A DNA stretch of 64,000 nucleotides, from the NCBI GenBank assembly GCA_003116875.1, contig BCKT01000018.1, positions 1 through 64,000 of the forward strand, given 5' to 3'. This stretch comes from Takashimella koratensis (Eukaryota; Basidiomycota; Tremellomycetes; Trichosporonales; Tetragoniomycetaceae). The notes under the pieces are model-generated. The model did no database searches and had not been told where the DNA came from. It saw only the letters and a list, made by a program, of their open reading frames with translations. This document shows, one piece after another, positions 21,962-32,924 of this stretch (within the stretch, counting starts at the first letter, position 1; each line of letters opens with the position of its first letter). Position numbers and translations under genes: made by a program.

Positions 21962-24613
21962 ATGAACGCCGGGCGACCGCGACAAGCTTGCGCCGCCTGT
22001 CGCCGACGAAAAGTAAAGTGTAAGTCACCTTACGACTACGAGTTGACGTCAGGTGATAACCAATTTCCTTGTGGACCATGCACGAAACGAGGAGACGCCG
22101 AGCGATGCGGGGGGAGAGATGACGAAGAGTCTATGAGCAACGTTAGCTCTGCCGCTCAGATAGGTCGTCTTGAGACTCAGATTGCGCGCCTACGACAAGA
22201 GCTCGACCGACATAGACAAGGCGCTTCGAGCGAAGACAGCAGTCGGATTCCATTCGATAAGACCACGGATGCTGAAACGGATGATGTTGTCGGAGTACTG
22301 GAGACTTTTGCAATGGGCCATCGCACAACACGAGATCGATTACAAGGGGCGACAGTCAACGTCCCACCCAAACGGTGGCCACAGCTGCTGGATCAAGTTC
22401 GCAAAGCGCTTAGCATATTGCCGGACTCACAGCATAGCTGGAGCCTGATCACGATCTACGTGAGTACATCTCCACGCGGGACTGATGGAAGTTTTCCAAG
22501 GTGGAGTGGTATACACGATCGCTCAACTTTGCGCAATATGTCGATGAGGTAAGTAATCGTCGAGTCCGATCTGACACCAGTATGAGCGGATGGTTGCGAC
22601 GCCGAGTGAGACCCTGGCTAGCATCATCCGACCCTGCTTCCTCTGCGTTCACCTCATGGTTCTCTGCCTCGCGACGCACCTTCTGGACGAGATTGAGCGG
22701 GAGGCATTGGGCATTCCCGATGATCAGTGGCAGGGAATCGCGCGGGCGTTGTTCTTGGCATCAAGGGTGGGTCGTGATCCATCCAAAGCTCACTACAGGA
22801 ACTCCTCTTCGCGTCAGACTTCTTGTTCAACCACATGGTCGAGCATTTACAGTGTATCATGTAGGTCAAACCTCTGACCAAGCTGACGCCAGCTTGCAAG
22901 GAGTCTACCAATGTGAGCGAAATGACGACGACCGCTCACCTCAGACAACACCGATTTATCGGCCGACTCTCATTGGGCCTTGGTCGGCTCAGCCATCAAG
23001 ATTGCTCAAAACATCGGACTTCCGCGTCTCGTTGCTGAGGACACTCCTGGTCACCAGTGGCCGCCGTCGTGGCAAGATCCTGTCAAGCGAGATATTGGTC
23101 GGCGGGTTTGGTGGAATCTGGTTTACCTCGATTGGTCCCTGTCGCCTTCTTACTCGTGGACTTGTAAGTGAGCGCCCTTGCTGTGCTGACGATACAGATT
23201 GCGTGCACCCATCCCAAAATTACGCCACACTACCCTCAAACATAAACGATCTCGACTTGCCAGCACAAGGCCAGCTGCAAGGGCTCGATTTGGAGGTGAG
23301 ACATGTCATTTCCGGGCTAACAGTTGCAGACGTATACCGTGAGAGCGGCACCACATTCTGCAGACTAACGTTAGACCTCGTCATATGTGATATACAAATT
23401 CAAATTTTTGCAACTCTGTGGGTACCCACCCAGGCATCCCATTAATCCTGCCAGATCGAGAGTTTCTCGACCAGTCAACGACTCTAGGCAGACTGGTCCC
23501 TCATTCGACCGTCACTGAGTCAGTCTTCAGTGAGATAAAACTTACGCCAGGATGAGCAAACGAATTATCCTTCTTCGAGATAGCCTCCCTTCTCATTTTA
23601 GGGACCTTGAAGGTGCTCAACTGGCTGTTGCGCGGTCTGCAACAACTTGTGTAAGAGGCTGCTACGTACCCACGCTAATAGCAGGTGACGCTCGAGTACT
23701 TTGCCATTCGCATGTGCGCGGAAGCCCAACTCATGCAGATTCACCGCCCATACCTCGCGAGCGATCCCACTGATGCGCAGTTCAAGGTGTCTATCGACCA
23801 GTGTGTTCAATCTGCCAAAGCGATTCTCGACTTGTGTCATACCGCGTGGTTGGAGTGCCCATCGCTCATGAACTATTGTACGTTGTTTTTAGGTCCTCGC
23901 TCATCCTAGGGCTCATTCTTCGCTACGCATTCAGCGCTTCTGTCGTGACATGTGCGTCAAGTTGGAGCCCCCGCTGACGGCAGTCATGCACCTGGTCAAT
24001 GGCCTCGAAAGACACAAGCAGCAAGGTGTACGAAAGCTGCTGCAACAAACTATTAACATCTTTCGGTGAGTGCGTATGAATCCCAAGCTTACCCACAGGG
24101 ATTCATCTCATGTCAGCGCGGCTGCTCGCAATGCGACAGCCATTCTTGAAAAGCTCTTCGGTGAGTACTGTCTTGATAAACGCTAAGTCAAAAGCGGCGG
24201 AGAAGGAACTTGCACTTCCAATTGTCGGCGTCAAGCGACCACTGTCGCAAGTCGAGAACGACACGAGCCGATCAACCGACTTCAAAAGAGTGGTCGAGAA
24301 GATCTTGGTATGTCAGATAGACGCCGCAAGCTGACTCCAGGGTATCGTTTCAATGGAAGCGGCCAGTCGACGGCATCATCCGCCTTCAACGGATCCATCC
24401 AAGAGAATGACCACCCCCCAATCCCTTCCCGAATATGGTCTAGCATCGACTTTGTTGCCGACCTCGGACATGGACACTCTCGCCACATCGTCGCTGAATC
24501 GCGACACTCTGCCCAGCGAAGATCTGACATTCGCATCATTCGATCTCCCTGACATTTCTTTCCTAGACGAGGATCCGGAAAGCCTGGAGAGTCTGTTCCA
24601 TCTCATTGGCTAG
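21962..24613 (+). CDS. Zn2Cys6 transcription factor
   Basis: Binuclear zinc cluster regulator. Removing a 33-nt intron (22020-22052) gives CAACRRRKVKCDNQFPCGPC followed by TKRGDAERC, a complete cluster; without splicing the spacing is wrong. A coiled coil follows (IGRLETQIARLRQELDRHR), then fungal_trans motifs: DEIEREALGIPDDQW, ALVGSAIKIAQNIGLPR, RDIGRRVWWNLVYLDWS and NYATLPSNINDLDL. The acidic tail DLPDISFLDEDPESLESLF may be an activation domain. I place the start at the ATG 21962; a GTG at 21950 is in frame but unlikely. Its stop is 5 nt from the stop of the convergent flavocytochrome b2 gene. The divergent dehydrogenase is a natural target candidate. Confidence 0.87.
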
Positions 24614-24618
24614 TGTGA

Positions 24619-26674
24619 CTACTGAAAGGGACGCCCGACCAATCCTCCATCCAGCATTTCCACCAAGTTGGGATTCAGCTCGTTGACTTTTGTACATCCT
24701 AATAGCCGCATGCCAATCAGAATTTCCTCGCGAAGAACTACCATATCAGCTTCGCCCGTGCAAAAACCTACTTTGAAACACTCGAGTAACACCCTCGGCG
24801 CCGTAGCAAGCCTGTTTCTTAGCACAGGTTGACTCTTGGGCTCACCTGCGCATACAACACAGCACGACCCAGTCCAACTCCTCGGGCGCCCAGGCAAAGA
24901 GCTTTCAGAACGCTATAGCTAAGTCAGTCTTTGTTGTTGAAGAGTGTGGTACATACTCGGTCCCTCGATGCACTCCTCCATCAATGAACACCTCAAATTT
25001 GGGATCGTCGAGCAGTTCCGGTGCCGTCAGACGAGCATGGGCCAGCGTGGCCAGGGGAGGCGGAGCACCATCCAGTTGTCGTCCCTGGGATTGTCAATGA
25101 ACCTTCAAGGTTGACACATACCCCATGATTGGACAAGACCACTCCGTCGGCTCCATGCTCTTTTGCAAGCACAATGTCCTGTACAGTGGCCACCCCCTTG
25201 ATCACAATCGACAGACCAGGCGCTATCGATCTCACCCAATCAATATCACTCCACCGCATGTCCCCTGTGGGTTTAGCATCGTCTGACTACCTTGCCTTAC
25301 CTGTAAACAGCGAGGGTTTTATAACTGCCACCTCCGGGCTCTCTGTCTTCTGGGCCTTTCTACCGTCACCTTGAAATACTCGACCCGCTACCTCTCGTTT
25401 CCCTGGTGTCGCCACATCGACGGTGATTACAATTACCTCTGCCCCGTTCTCGACAGCATTTTTGATACGCTTCTCGCTCTCGGCCCTGTCCTTCATGATG
25501 TACAGCTGCCACCAGAGGCGCGCTCGTAACTTGGTCTCTCTCTCTAGACGGTCCCGAGCTTTTGCCAGCGCGGAGAAACTGACACTGGACACTGAAGAGT
25601 GAGTTAACAGTCCCATCTAGTACTCACTTGAGGAGACGATCTGGGGTACACCGGTAGATGCCGCTGCACAAGTTGCGTTGAGCTCGCCCTCCGGATGAGC
25701 GTTACCTGAGCCCCCTGTAGGTGACATGAAAACGGGCATGGGAGTTTCCTTACCCAGGAATGTGGTACTAGTGGAGCATTCCTCCACGGGACAATTGACC
25801 CGTGGCCGAAAACGGAGAAATGAGTATGCTTCACGATTGCTCTTGAAAGCTGCTATCAGCTTCCTCTCGATCGGATTCCATACTGACGCCATCCTCTGCG
25901 ACTGAGCTTATGAAATGCCAAGCCCTCGATTCGGGCCCAAGCACTTCCTTTGCAAGACGTTCAAAGGACGCCAGGTTGGTGATCGTGTGTACTGGGGGTA
26001 GATCCTTCCGACGTTGTTCAACCAAATGCTCCTCCAAGTCGAACTTCGGCACATGCTCGTCCTCGGCCAAGGTTCCAAGGTGCTTCAGAGCTGTCGTACC
26101 CAAAGCGTTATCGAGAGCATCCTCAGAGTGCAAAGCATGAAACGTCGAACTACAAGTCAGAAATGAGCAGCATTGTTGGGCGCACCTGATATCGGTTCCT
26201 TTTGCTTCTTGCAACACCTCCTCACCGCCAGGCTGTACTACGTTGAGTCCAAGCCGTCCCATCGGAAACTTTACTCACGTGGATGAGAGCGAAGCTAGTG
26301 ACACTGGCAGGTCAGTTGGCACAACATGAGAGGTACCCACTCATACACGAGCTTGTCGATCACGACCCATTGGTTGTCCTCCACGTCTTTAGCAGAGATC
26401 GTCCCTGACGCTGGGTTCAAGGTCGGCCTGCTTCCGGTGTCTGCTTGAGCAACATTCATGCAGGAATACACCTCCTGGTTCAGCCTACGTAGTAACGGTT
26501 GCTCACTGAAACCAAGACCGTAACAACGCTGCCGAGAAGTCCACACCGGGTAAGTGGGCTTGCAGTTGAAGCTGCCGAAGATCTGTGATACCTGTAGTAG
26601 TGACGAGCAGGCAGTGCTGCTCGGAACTGTTGTGTGCTTCTCAGCGCTCTTGCAAACGATTGAAGTCTGGTCAT
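24619..26674 (-). CDS. CYB2: L-lactate dehydrogenase (flavocytochrome b2)
   Basis: Oxidises L-lactate to pyruvate and passes electrons to cytochrome c in the mitochondrial intermembrane space (EC 1.1.2.3 family). The N-terminus MTRLQSFARALRSTQQFRAA is an arginine-rich mitochondrial presequence followed by a hydrophobic stretch. The cytochrome b5 domain shows the heme ligand in HPGGEE (spliced across an intron near 26280) and the second histidine in FHALHSEDAL. The FMN domain shows FMSPTGGSG, WWQLYIMKDR, VITVDVATPGKRE, VIKGV and SNHGGRQLD, then FIDGGVHRGTEVLKALCLGA. An upstream in-frame ATG at 26695 is an alternative start. A related 2-hydroxyacid oxidase specificity (for example mandelate) is possible. 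It shares a 158-bp divergent promoter with the hydrolase. Confidence 0.88.
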
Positions 26675-26832
26675 CTTGTGGACGATGAAGCTCATCCAGT
26701 CGCGACCATATGTTTCATATTCACATCCGTTCGGTATTTCCCGACGCTCTCGTCGTGATTCGGTGAATGCCGGGGAATTGTGACAACACTTTTCGGACCC
26801 ACAACACACCCTTGACAAACACATTCACTACC

Positions 26833-28186
26833 ATGGAGAAGGTTTTGGAAACCGTTCGCGAAAATGGAATCGCCTTCCAGCTAGGGACGGAGGAGGTGAG
26901 CTCTGAGGCTGCCTCAATACTCTCAATACTAAGACGATAGGTGTTCCGAGAGCTGTACGAGCCGTTTTATGCCAGCCAACCCGAAGATGTCTCTGTCGTA
27001 CGAGACATCAAATATGGAGCCGAAGACCGTAACACTTTAGACGTACGACTCATCTCGCTTGGCCTAGAGCTGAACAGACGCAGGTCTACTTCTCCAAAGA
27101 GGAATCAGCTACCCCTCGACCAGTGCTCATATACGTGCATGGAGGTGGCTTTTTCTCGGGCGACAAAGCGTGGAGCGAGAAGGTGAGAGCTGGGGCGGGC
27201 AGCTGCTGACGCCTCAGGTATACGGAAACATTGGTGAGCATGTTCCTCGACGTCTATGCTAAACCCATGCAGGCAACTACTTTGCACAGCGGGGTATCGT
27301 TGTTGTCGTCGCCAACCACCGCTTAGTTCCTGCTGCTAAATAGTAAGAGTGTCCAACTGACCTCACTGACAACAGTCCTGACGGCGGCGAGGATATTCAA
27401 AAGACCAGGGAATGGGTTTATCAGCACATCGCTGATACGGATTATGGGCATGGTGACATCAATAAAGTCGTCCTGTTCGGTCACTCTTCCGGTGGCGCCC
27501 ATGTTGCCTCCAACTTGTACTCTGGAGGTAGGCGAGAGCTTTCCTGCTCCGAACCATATTGACGCTTTGTGAAGGCGACCCCAAGTTGCCCACTCGACAC
27601 CCGTTATTTCCCCCAGTGGCCGGAGTGGCGTACTTCTCTGTACCGTGGTGGTTCGACATGGCCAAGCCGGTGCGCGCCAAGACGATCACGAGCTATTACG
27701 GCTCCGCTGATAAGGAGGTGTGGGAGGTAAAGTAGACATGTTGTCGGAGCTAAGTAACACAGCCAATCTCTCCGCTCGGATTGTTCAAGCGCATTGAAAC
27801 TGGATCGCCCTTGCTGTGAGCCGAACCTGGAGGGGTGAGCTGACTTCCCAGTGACTCTCAAAAGCTACCTGTGCTTCTTGGAACGGTCACTTGGGAAACG
27901 TAAGTGACCTCATGGAGAGACGCACTGAAAGCCACGCAGCAAAGAGGCAGTCGACGGGGCCTTGATGTTTGTGAATGAATACCGTGAACGCAGTCAGCCG
28001 ACGGGCAGTCTTCCGCAGATTCAAGTGCTCCCAAATCACAACCATTTGAGGTGAGTAACAGGCGAGGCTATAACAGGAGAGGCTCGCCTAACAACCGGTA
28101 GCAACATCCTTTCGATTGGGACTGAAGATACCAGGCAAGCCGAGGCGTTATTGGAGTTCATTCGGTTCTGCTCACGTCGCAGCTGA
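26833..28186 (+). CDS. Alpha/beta hydrolase (esterase, HGGG type)
   Basis: Predicted cytosolic serine esterase of the alpha/beta hydrolase fold-3 group. The oxyanion motif HGGGFFSGDK, the nucleophile elbow GHSSGGAHVA and the late histidine in LPNHNHLSN give the expected catalytic set. Other landmarks are RGIVVVVANHRLVP and YSVPWWFDMAKPVRAK-like sequence (FSVPWW). The start ATG at 26833 gives MEKVLETVREN; the stop at 28186 follows FCSRRS. At least seven short introns interrupt it. No signal peptide is seen. Substrate unknown; location beside flavocytochrome b2 in a divergent pair suggests the two are expressed together. Confidence 0.82.
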
Positions 28187-28641
28187 GAAGTTGCCGCCTG
28201 AGGGAACATAAAAAAGCTTGTGCTTGCATTCCATATCTTAGTAAGAACCTGAAAATGCATGATTGTCGATTATTAAGGGTGTTTGAGAGATCACGTGAGC
28301 CTAGGCAGGAGCAAGCATGAATTGGGGCGGACAGTCCCAGCCTATAGAGTACATGGTACAAAGAGCGTCTTCGCCGAACGGACGTCACAAAAGAAGTCAA
28401 ACAGGTTGCAACCACGTAGGCGAGGGACGATTTCAGGTGACAGCCGCCCTGACCTGGGGGTACGGAATGGATTCCCCGATGTCGAAATGGAGACGGAGAA
28501 TTCTGGGGTTTACCGACGTTTTCCGGCCCCCTCTCGGTCTCTTCGGTGAATCGGATGCTTCAAAACACGAATGCTAAGTAAGATGCTGTGAGGGAGCACA
28601 TGGCAGCTGCGCCCCATCTTCTACACAACAGTTCCATCCCA
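28187..28641. other. Intergenic: upstream of 2OG oxygenase
   Basis: TCACGTGA lies at 28291-28298, about 345 bp upstream of the next start, and GGAATGGATTCC (a near-perfect inverted repeat) at 28466-28477. No gene is seen. Confidence 0.4.
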
Positions 28642-29903
28642 ATGACCATTCCCATTGTCCAGCGCGAGGTGCCGGTGATCTCTCTAAGAGGTGTGTTTGT
28701 CTCATCCAAGTGTAACTAATCCCCAGATTATGAGAATCGCCAGGACGAGATTCGAAAACAGCTGATTGATGCCGCGGAGCAAGTCGGTTTCTTCTCCGTT
28801 GTCGACCATGGACTCAGCGTCACGCAGATTGAGCAGCAGTTTGCCCGCTCAAAAGCCTTCTTTGACCTGGACCGTGATACCAAGGCTCTGACCCCGCACG
28901 TGTTCAAGACCAACACGTAAGTGGGGCGGTTTGATTCCGCTGACGTCTACAGTGGCTGGGAGTATCGAGCGCAGGTTCGCCCATCCACAGGTGCGGTAAC
29001 TTTAGCTTTTGGAGTTGCTAAGCACAGCGTACAGGTACTGCCGACGAAAAGGAGTCACTCTGGCTTCAGTACCGCTCAAAGGATACGTACTGGCCGAAAA
29101 AGGATCTGGACCCATCAGTATGTAAGATACCCTCACAAGGCTGATCGTCTAGTGGAAAGACGACACAGTGGAGTTTATTGAGACCTGCCATGTAATTGCG
29201 ATGAAGATATGTGAGTCAATATTGTGTAATGCCGAGATTAATGCTTGAGTGCGGCTTTTCGCTATCGAGTTGGGATTCAACGAGGACCATTTCAAGAACG
29301 CGCATCAGATTCAGAGTCCCGAATCGCTCGACTCGCTTCGGCTTTTGCACTATTATGCCACAGAAGATGCGAAAGAGGGCTACTGGCGAGCAGGTACCCA
29401 CACCGATATCGGTGTGCTCACTCTGCTGTTCCAGCGTGAGGACGAGGAGGGACTTGAGATTTGTCCTGGCAGGGAAGCTTCAAACTGTACGCAGATGGAG
29501 CACGCTGGACTGGCTGACATTGTAGCGTTTGCAACCGGTGACCAGTGGAGCAGGGTGCCTGCTCATACTGGCCCAATTGTTTGCAACATTGGTGATATGC
29601 TCAGTGAGAAGGTCCATGTCCTCGTTTACTGACTGGTGACAGTGGCATGGAGCGACGACCGCTTCAAGTCCAACTTTCACCGCGTCGTGGCCCTTCCTGG
29701 GAAGCAACCCGCCCGTTACAGTATGGCCTACTTCAACCAAGCGATGGAAAGCTCCATTGTGCAAGGCCCATTGAAGAGGTAGTGAGTACTTCTGACAAAT
29801 GAATTGAATCCAACTGACCGTGGTCAGCCCTGCGACTACGGCTGCCGAGTATATCGCCGCCACGATGAAAAGGAACTTTGCTGCCCTCGCTTCTGCCGAA
29901 TGA
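28642..29903 (+). CDS. 2-oxoglutarate/Fe(II) oxygenase, isopenicillin N synthase-like
   Basis: Soluble non-heme iron dioxygenase of the DIOX_N plus 2OG-FeII_Oxy type. The N-terminal domain reads QLIDAAEQVGFFSVVDHGL. The iron ligands are in GTHTDIGVLTLLFQ (HxD) and the distal histidine in NFHRVVAL; the 2-oxoglutarate-binding arginine motif is ARYSMAYF. Start ATG 28642 (MTIPIVQREVPVISLR), stop 29901-29903. Many short introns are present. Fungal relatives act on varied small molecules, including flavonoid-like and xenobiotic compounds, and the substrate is unknown. It sits between the hydrolase and an allantoate-type permease. Confidence 0.85.
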
Positions 29904-30195
29904 TTGTGTTAGTTTCAACCTGAGGATTGTATTATTGCATGCAACATGCATACTGAGTGACTGTCATGAGCGGGCTGCAGCAACAAATGCTGTATTTGCC
30001 GGAGGTTGAGTCACGTTCTCGTGCACGTGAAAAAGACAGGTTAGATGCTCTGGCCAGATGGTTGAATAATCGAGACTCCCTTCTACTCTCCACGACCAAG
30101 GTCAGAGTCACTGTCAGGAGATGCATATTTTATTTCTTTCCAAGACGAAATGAACAACCAAGTTTTCTATGAATGGATCAGATTTAGCGGATGAT

Positions 30196-32078
30196 TCAAA
30201 GAGGGTATCTGATGGCGGGTCAGTCACGACATGAACGCCTGCCTGCCGATGGTTTCGACTTAACACAGAGCCAACTCACCTGAAACGGCGCTGCTGGAAG
30301 TCGGTCATGTCCAAAAACTCCTCGTTCTCAATCACAGCGTGAACGATCCCGTTCTGCTCATCGGCCGCATCTTGAGCATCTCTCTTCTTGTTCCAAGTGA
30401 AGTGAATGATCTCGAGGACACCGATGAGAACACCCGACATGGCGATGAACGCCAACATAATGTATTTGGAGACGTAGTAGTTTGGTGCCATCCATCCTTG
30501 ATACGTCTGGGGGCCGATACTGCTTTGAGATCAGTTCAAGAAAAGACATGACAAGAAAGCCTTTACACGCACATGTTACCAACAGCGTACCCCGCCTGGT
30601 AGAGACAGTTGAAGGCGTATTTCTTGGTAGTGCCACTGACCCCACTGGTAATGTACGTGATGACAAATATGACACAGATGGGGTACTGGATTGTGAGGAC
30701 ATATCCGATGTACCTCCCTCCGACGGCGTGGTCAGGGATGGTGAGCATCACTGTCGGGATGAGCTCGGGCTACTATCGACAACCTACTGATAGACCCGAT
30801 GACACCGATCAAACAGGCGATCATTCCAGCAACGCCACGCGTTAGCTTCTTCGCGGCCAAGATGAAGATCGGAATCAACATTGTCTCAAAGGCTCCGGGT
30901 GCCATCGACAACAAGGTAGTTTTTGCGGTCGAGAAGCCAAAGCCCTGATCGCGGTCAGCACCGAGCTGACATCACAACTTACCGCAATGATGGTAGGTCC
31001 AAAAGCCGTGAGACCTCCGTTGGGCAGGCCGGTTGTCAAGAGCAGCGCAAAGACGATGTAGATACGAATGTCGGTAAACGCTTCCTTAAGCTGCTCGCCG
31101 TTGAATGCCCACTTCTCGGAGCCAACTTTGGTGGCTCGCAACCTTTCAAGGGCAATGACTTTTTCGTTATCGTTCAACCAGCGCGCTGTTGAAGGGGTCG
31201 CGTCCAAGAGGAAGAACATCAAAATGCCACAGACAATGGTGATACCACCCCAGAAGATGACTGCGGTGATCAGCATGAATTCAAACAGGAAGACTCACAG
31301 AGCGCACGCCATCCAAATGGACCAGCAAAGTAAAGACACCAGGCGATGAAGCCTCCGAATACAGACGCAAGCGAGCTACCCATGTACCAGACACTGACTC
31401 GAGCAATCTGTTCCTCGGCAGTGTAGAAGGAAGCAGTGCTGACCAGAGATCAGTCAAAGGCTTTCAGCGTTGAAAATTGACTCACATGGTGAAAACCGCG
31501 GGGACAGTGCTGACCTCGATGAAACCAAGGAGAAACCGGCAAACGGCCAAGCCAGCAAAGTTACTCGTCGCTGCCTGGCAAGCAACCACGATTCCCCAAG
31601 CAATGGTCATGAGGGAGAAGAAACGAACAGTGGGGAACTTTTGCAGAAAGTAGTGGGCCGGGATGTCGCCACCGAGATAGCCAAAGTAGACGATGCTTCC
31701 GAGCCAGCTGTAGTCCGAGGCGGAGAGATGTGTGGCCGTCTTGACACCTTCGATGGCTGCAAATGAGATCGTGTTCTTGTCGATGAGCTGAAGGCAGTAG
31801 ACAGCAAAGACCATCCCCAACACGTTCCAATCAATTTTCCTGAGGACCTTGCGTGCCTCTGGCGAGTTGGGATCGAAATGGGTCGTCTCCTGTTTGTGCA
31901 TCTCCAGGATGTTGAGAGCCGCATCGTGGTTGACGTGCGCGGCGGCGGCATGAGCTTCAGCAAGCATTGCAGTCGCGGTGTCGCCCTAGATTCAGAATAG
32001 GGATGTCAGGGTGCCTCAAGAGCCAACTCATACCGCAGTACGTACCTTCTCCTGGTCGAGAGTCTCCTTGTGCTCCAT
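30196..32078 (-). CDS. MFS permease, allantoate/anion:cation symporter family
   Basis: Plasma-membrane transporter of the Dal5-type (ACS) branch of the major facilitator superfamily, which imports organic acids, vitamins or ureides with protons. The N-terminus MEHKETLDQEK joins GDTATAMLAEA across an intron near 32000. Helix 1 region: KIDWNVLGMVFAVYCLQLIDKNTISFA; then GYLGGDIPAHYFLQKFP, CRFLLGFIEVS and FLLDATPSTARWLNDNEK in the central loop. An apparent stop at 30276 is intronic: a donor at 30279 and acceptor at 30209 restore the family-typical tail DFQQRRFRYPL ending at 30196. A TATAAA lies 55-60 bp upstream of the start. It diverges from the GH106 gene, so it may import that enzyme's substrate. 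Confidence 0.87.
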
Positions 32079-32924
32079 TTGGGTGTGCGTAGCGGGGTTT
32101 TGTCAAAAGCGTTGAGGATCTGTATCCCGGTGTTTATAGGCAAATCAGGAGAAGGCCTTATCTGCGAGTTCTTTTGTCAGCGAAATTCCCCCGGTTTCCC
32201 GGACACTAGCCTCGGTATTCCCCGAGCTCGCCATTCCTTTATCACACTGAGAATCATCAAAAACTTGCCAATAATAGACCACTACCTCCTGTCGCCGGCG
32301 GTCCCGCGGTGGTTTCACGGGGATCAGAGTCAGGCGACTGTGCTCTGTACAGTGGCAATGATAGTTGTTCGTTGACAAAGCGAACAATAAAGCCGATCAG
32401 CGACTCTGCTGGTCTGATCTGACCGATAGACGGCCGCGGAGACACGGAATAATGGAAAACACTGGGGGCGTGCCAGCTTGGCGCTGCGAGTACAGAGCTG
32501 CCCTAGCAGAGAGCGGGAAAGCATAAGGTTTGTCGTGGACAACGGACGACGACAAGCGGCGGGTATCGTTCTTGCTGTGGCACTCCTCCTATTGCACCGT
32601 ATACACGTCATTTGTGCACTCAACTGATACTTTCCTCGGCCTCTGCATGTCCGATGTTTACCAGCGTACAGTAATCCTCGCTGACGAGCACGACAACAGC
32701 CACATGACCCCGGAACATCTCTCGCATCACATGAACAACACAACAACGGACCATCTCTCTCCCGCCTACTCTTGGCGACCCTCAACATGCTTGTTAATCT
32801 CATCTTCCACATGACCCAGCACTCGGCATATCCATCGTCCGGTCGCTCTCCACGGCGCATCTTCTCGCCAGCTATCTGCACTACAAAATGGACAACATGA
32901 GCGGTGGATCCATCCCCAAGCGCC
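32079..32924. other. Intergenic: divergent promoter of permease and GH106
   Basis: 846 bp shared by two divergent genes. TATAAA for the permease is at 32133-32138 (minus). CTCGGTATTCCCCGAG at 32211-32226 contains CGG-N6-CCG, a possible zinc-cluster site, 133-148 bp from the permease start. No gene is seen. Confidence 0.5.
32211..32226. promoter_or_regulatory. Inverted repeat CTCGG...CCGAG
   Basis: Five-base arms around a six-base centre, carrying CGG-N6-CCG. Position in a divergent promoter makes joint control of permease and GH106 enzyme possible. Confidence 0.4.

Noticed and set aside
22501..23445. 314-codon continuous plus-strand frame within the transcription factor
   Set aside because: It reads through several introns; only parts match the zinc-cluster factor, and conserved motifs need splicing between frames.
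32904..32924. Upstream GTG start for the GH106 gene
   Set aside because: Nuclear fungal genes rarely start at GTG, and the in-frame ATG at 32925 fits the domain start.
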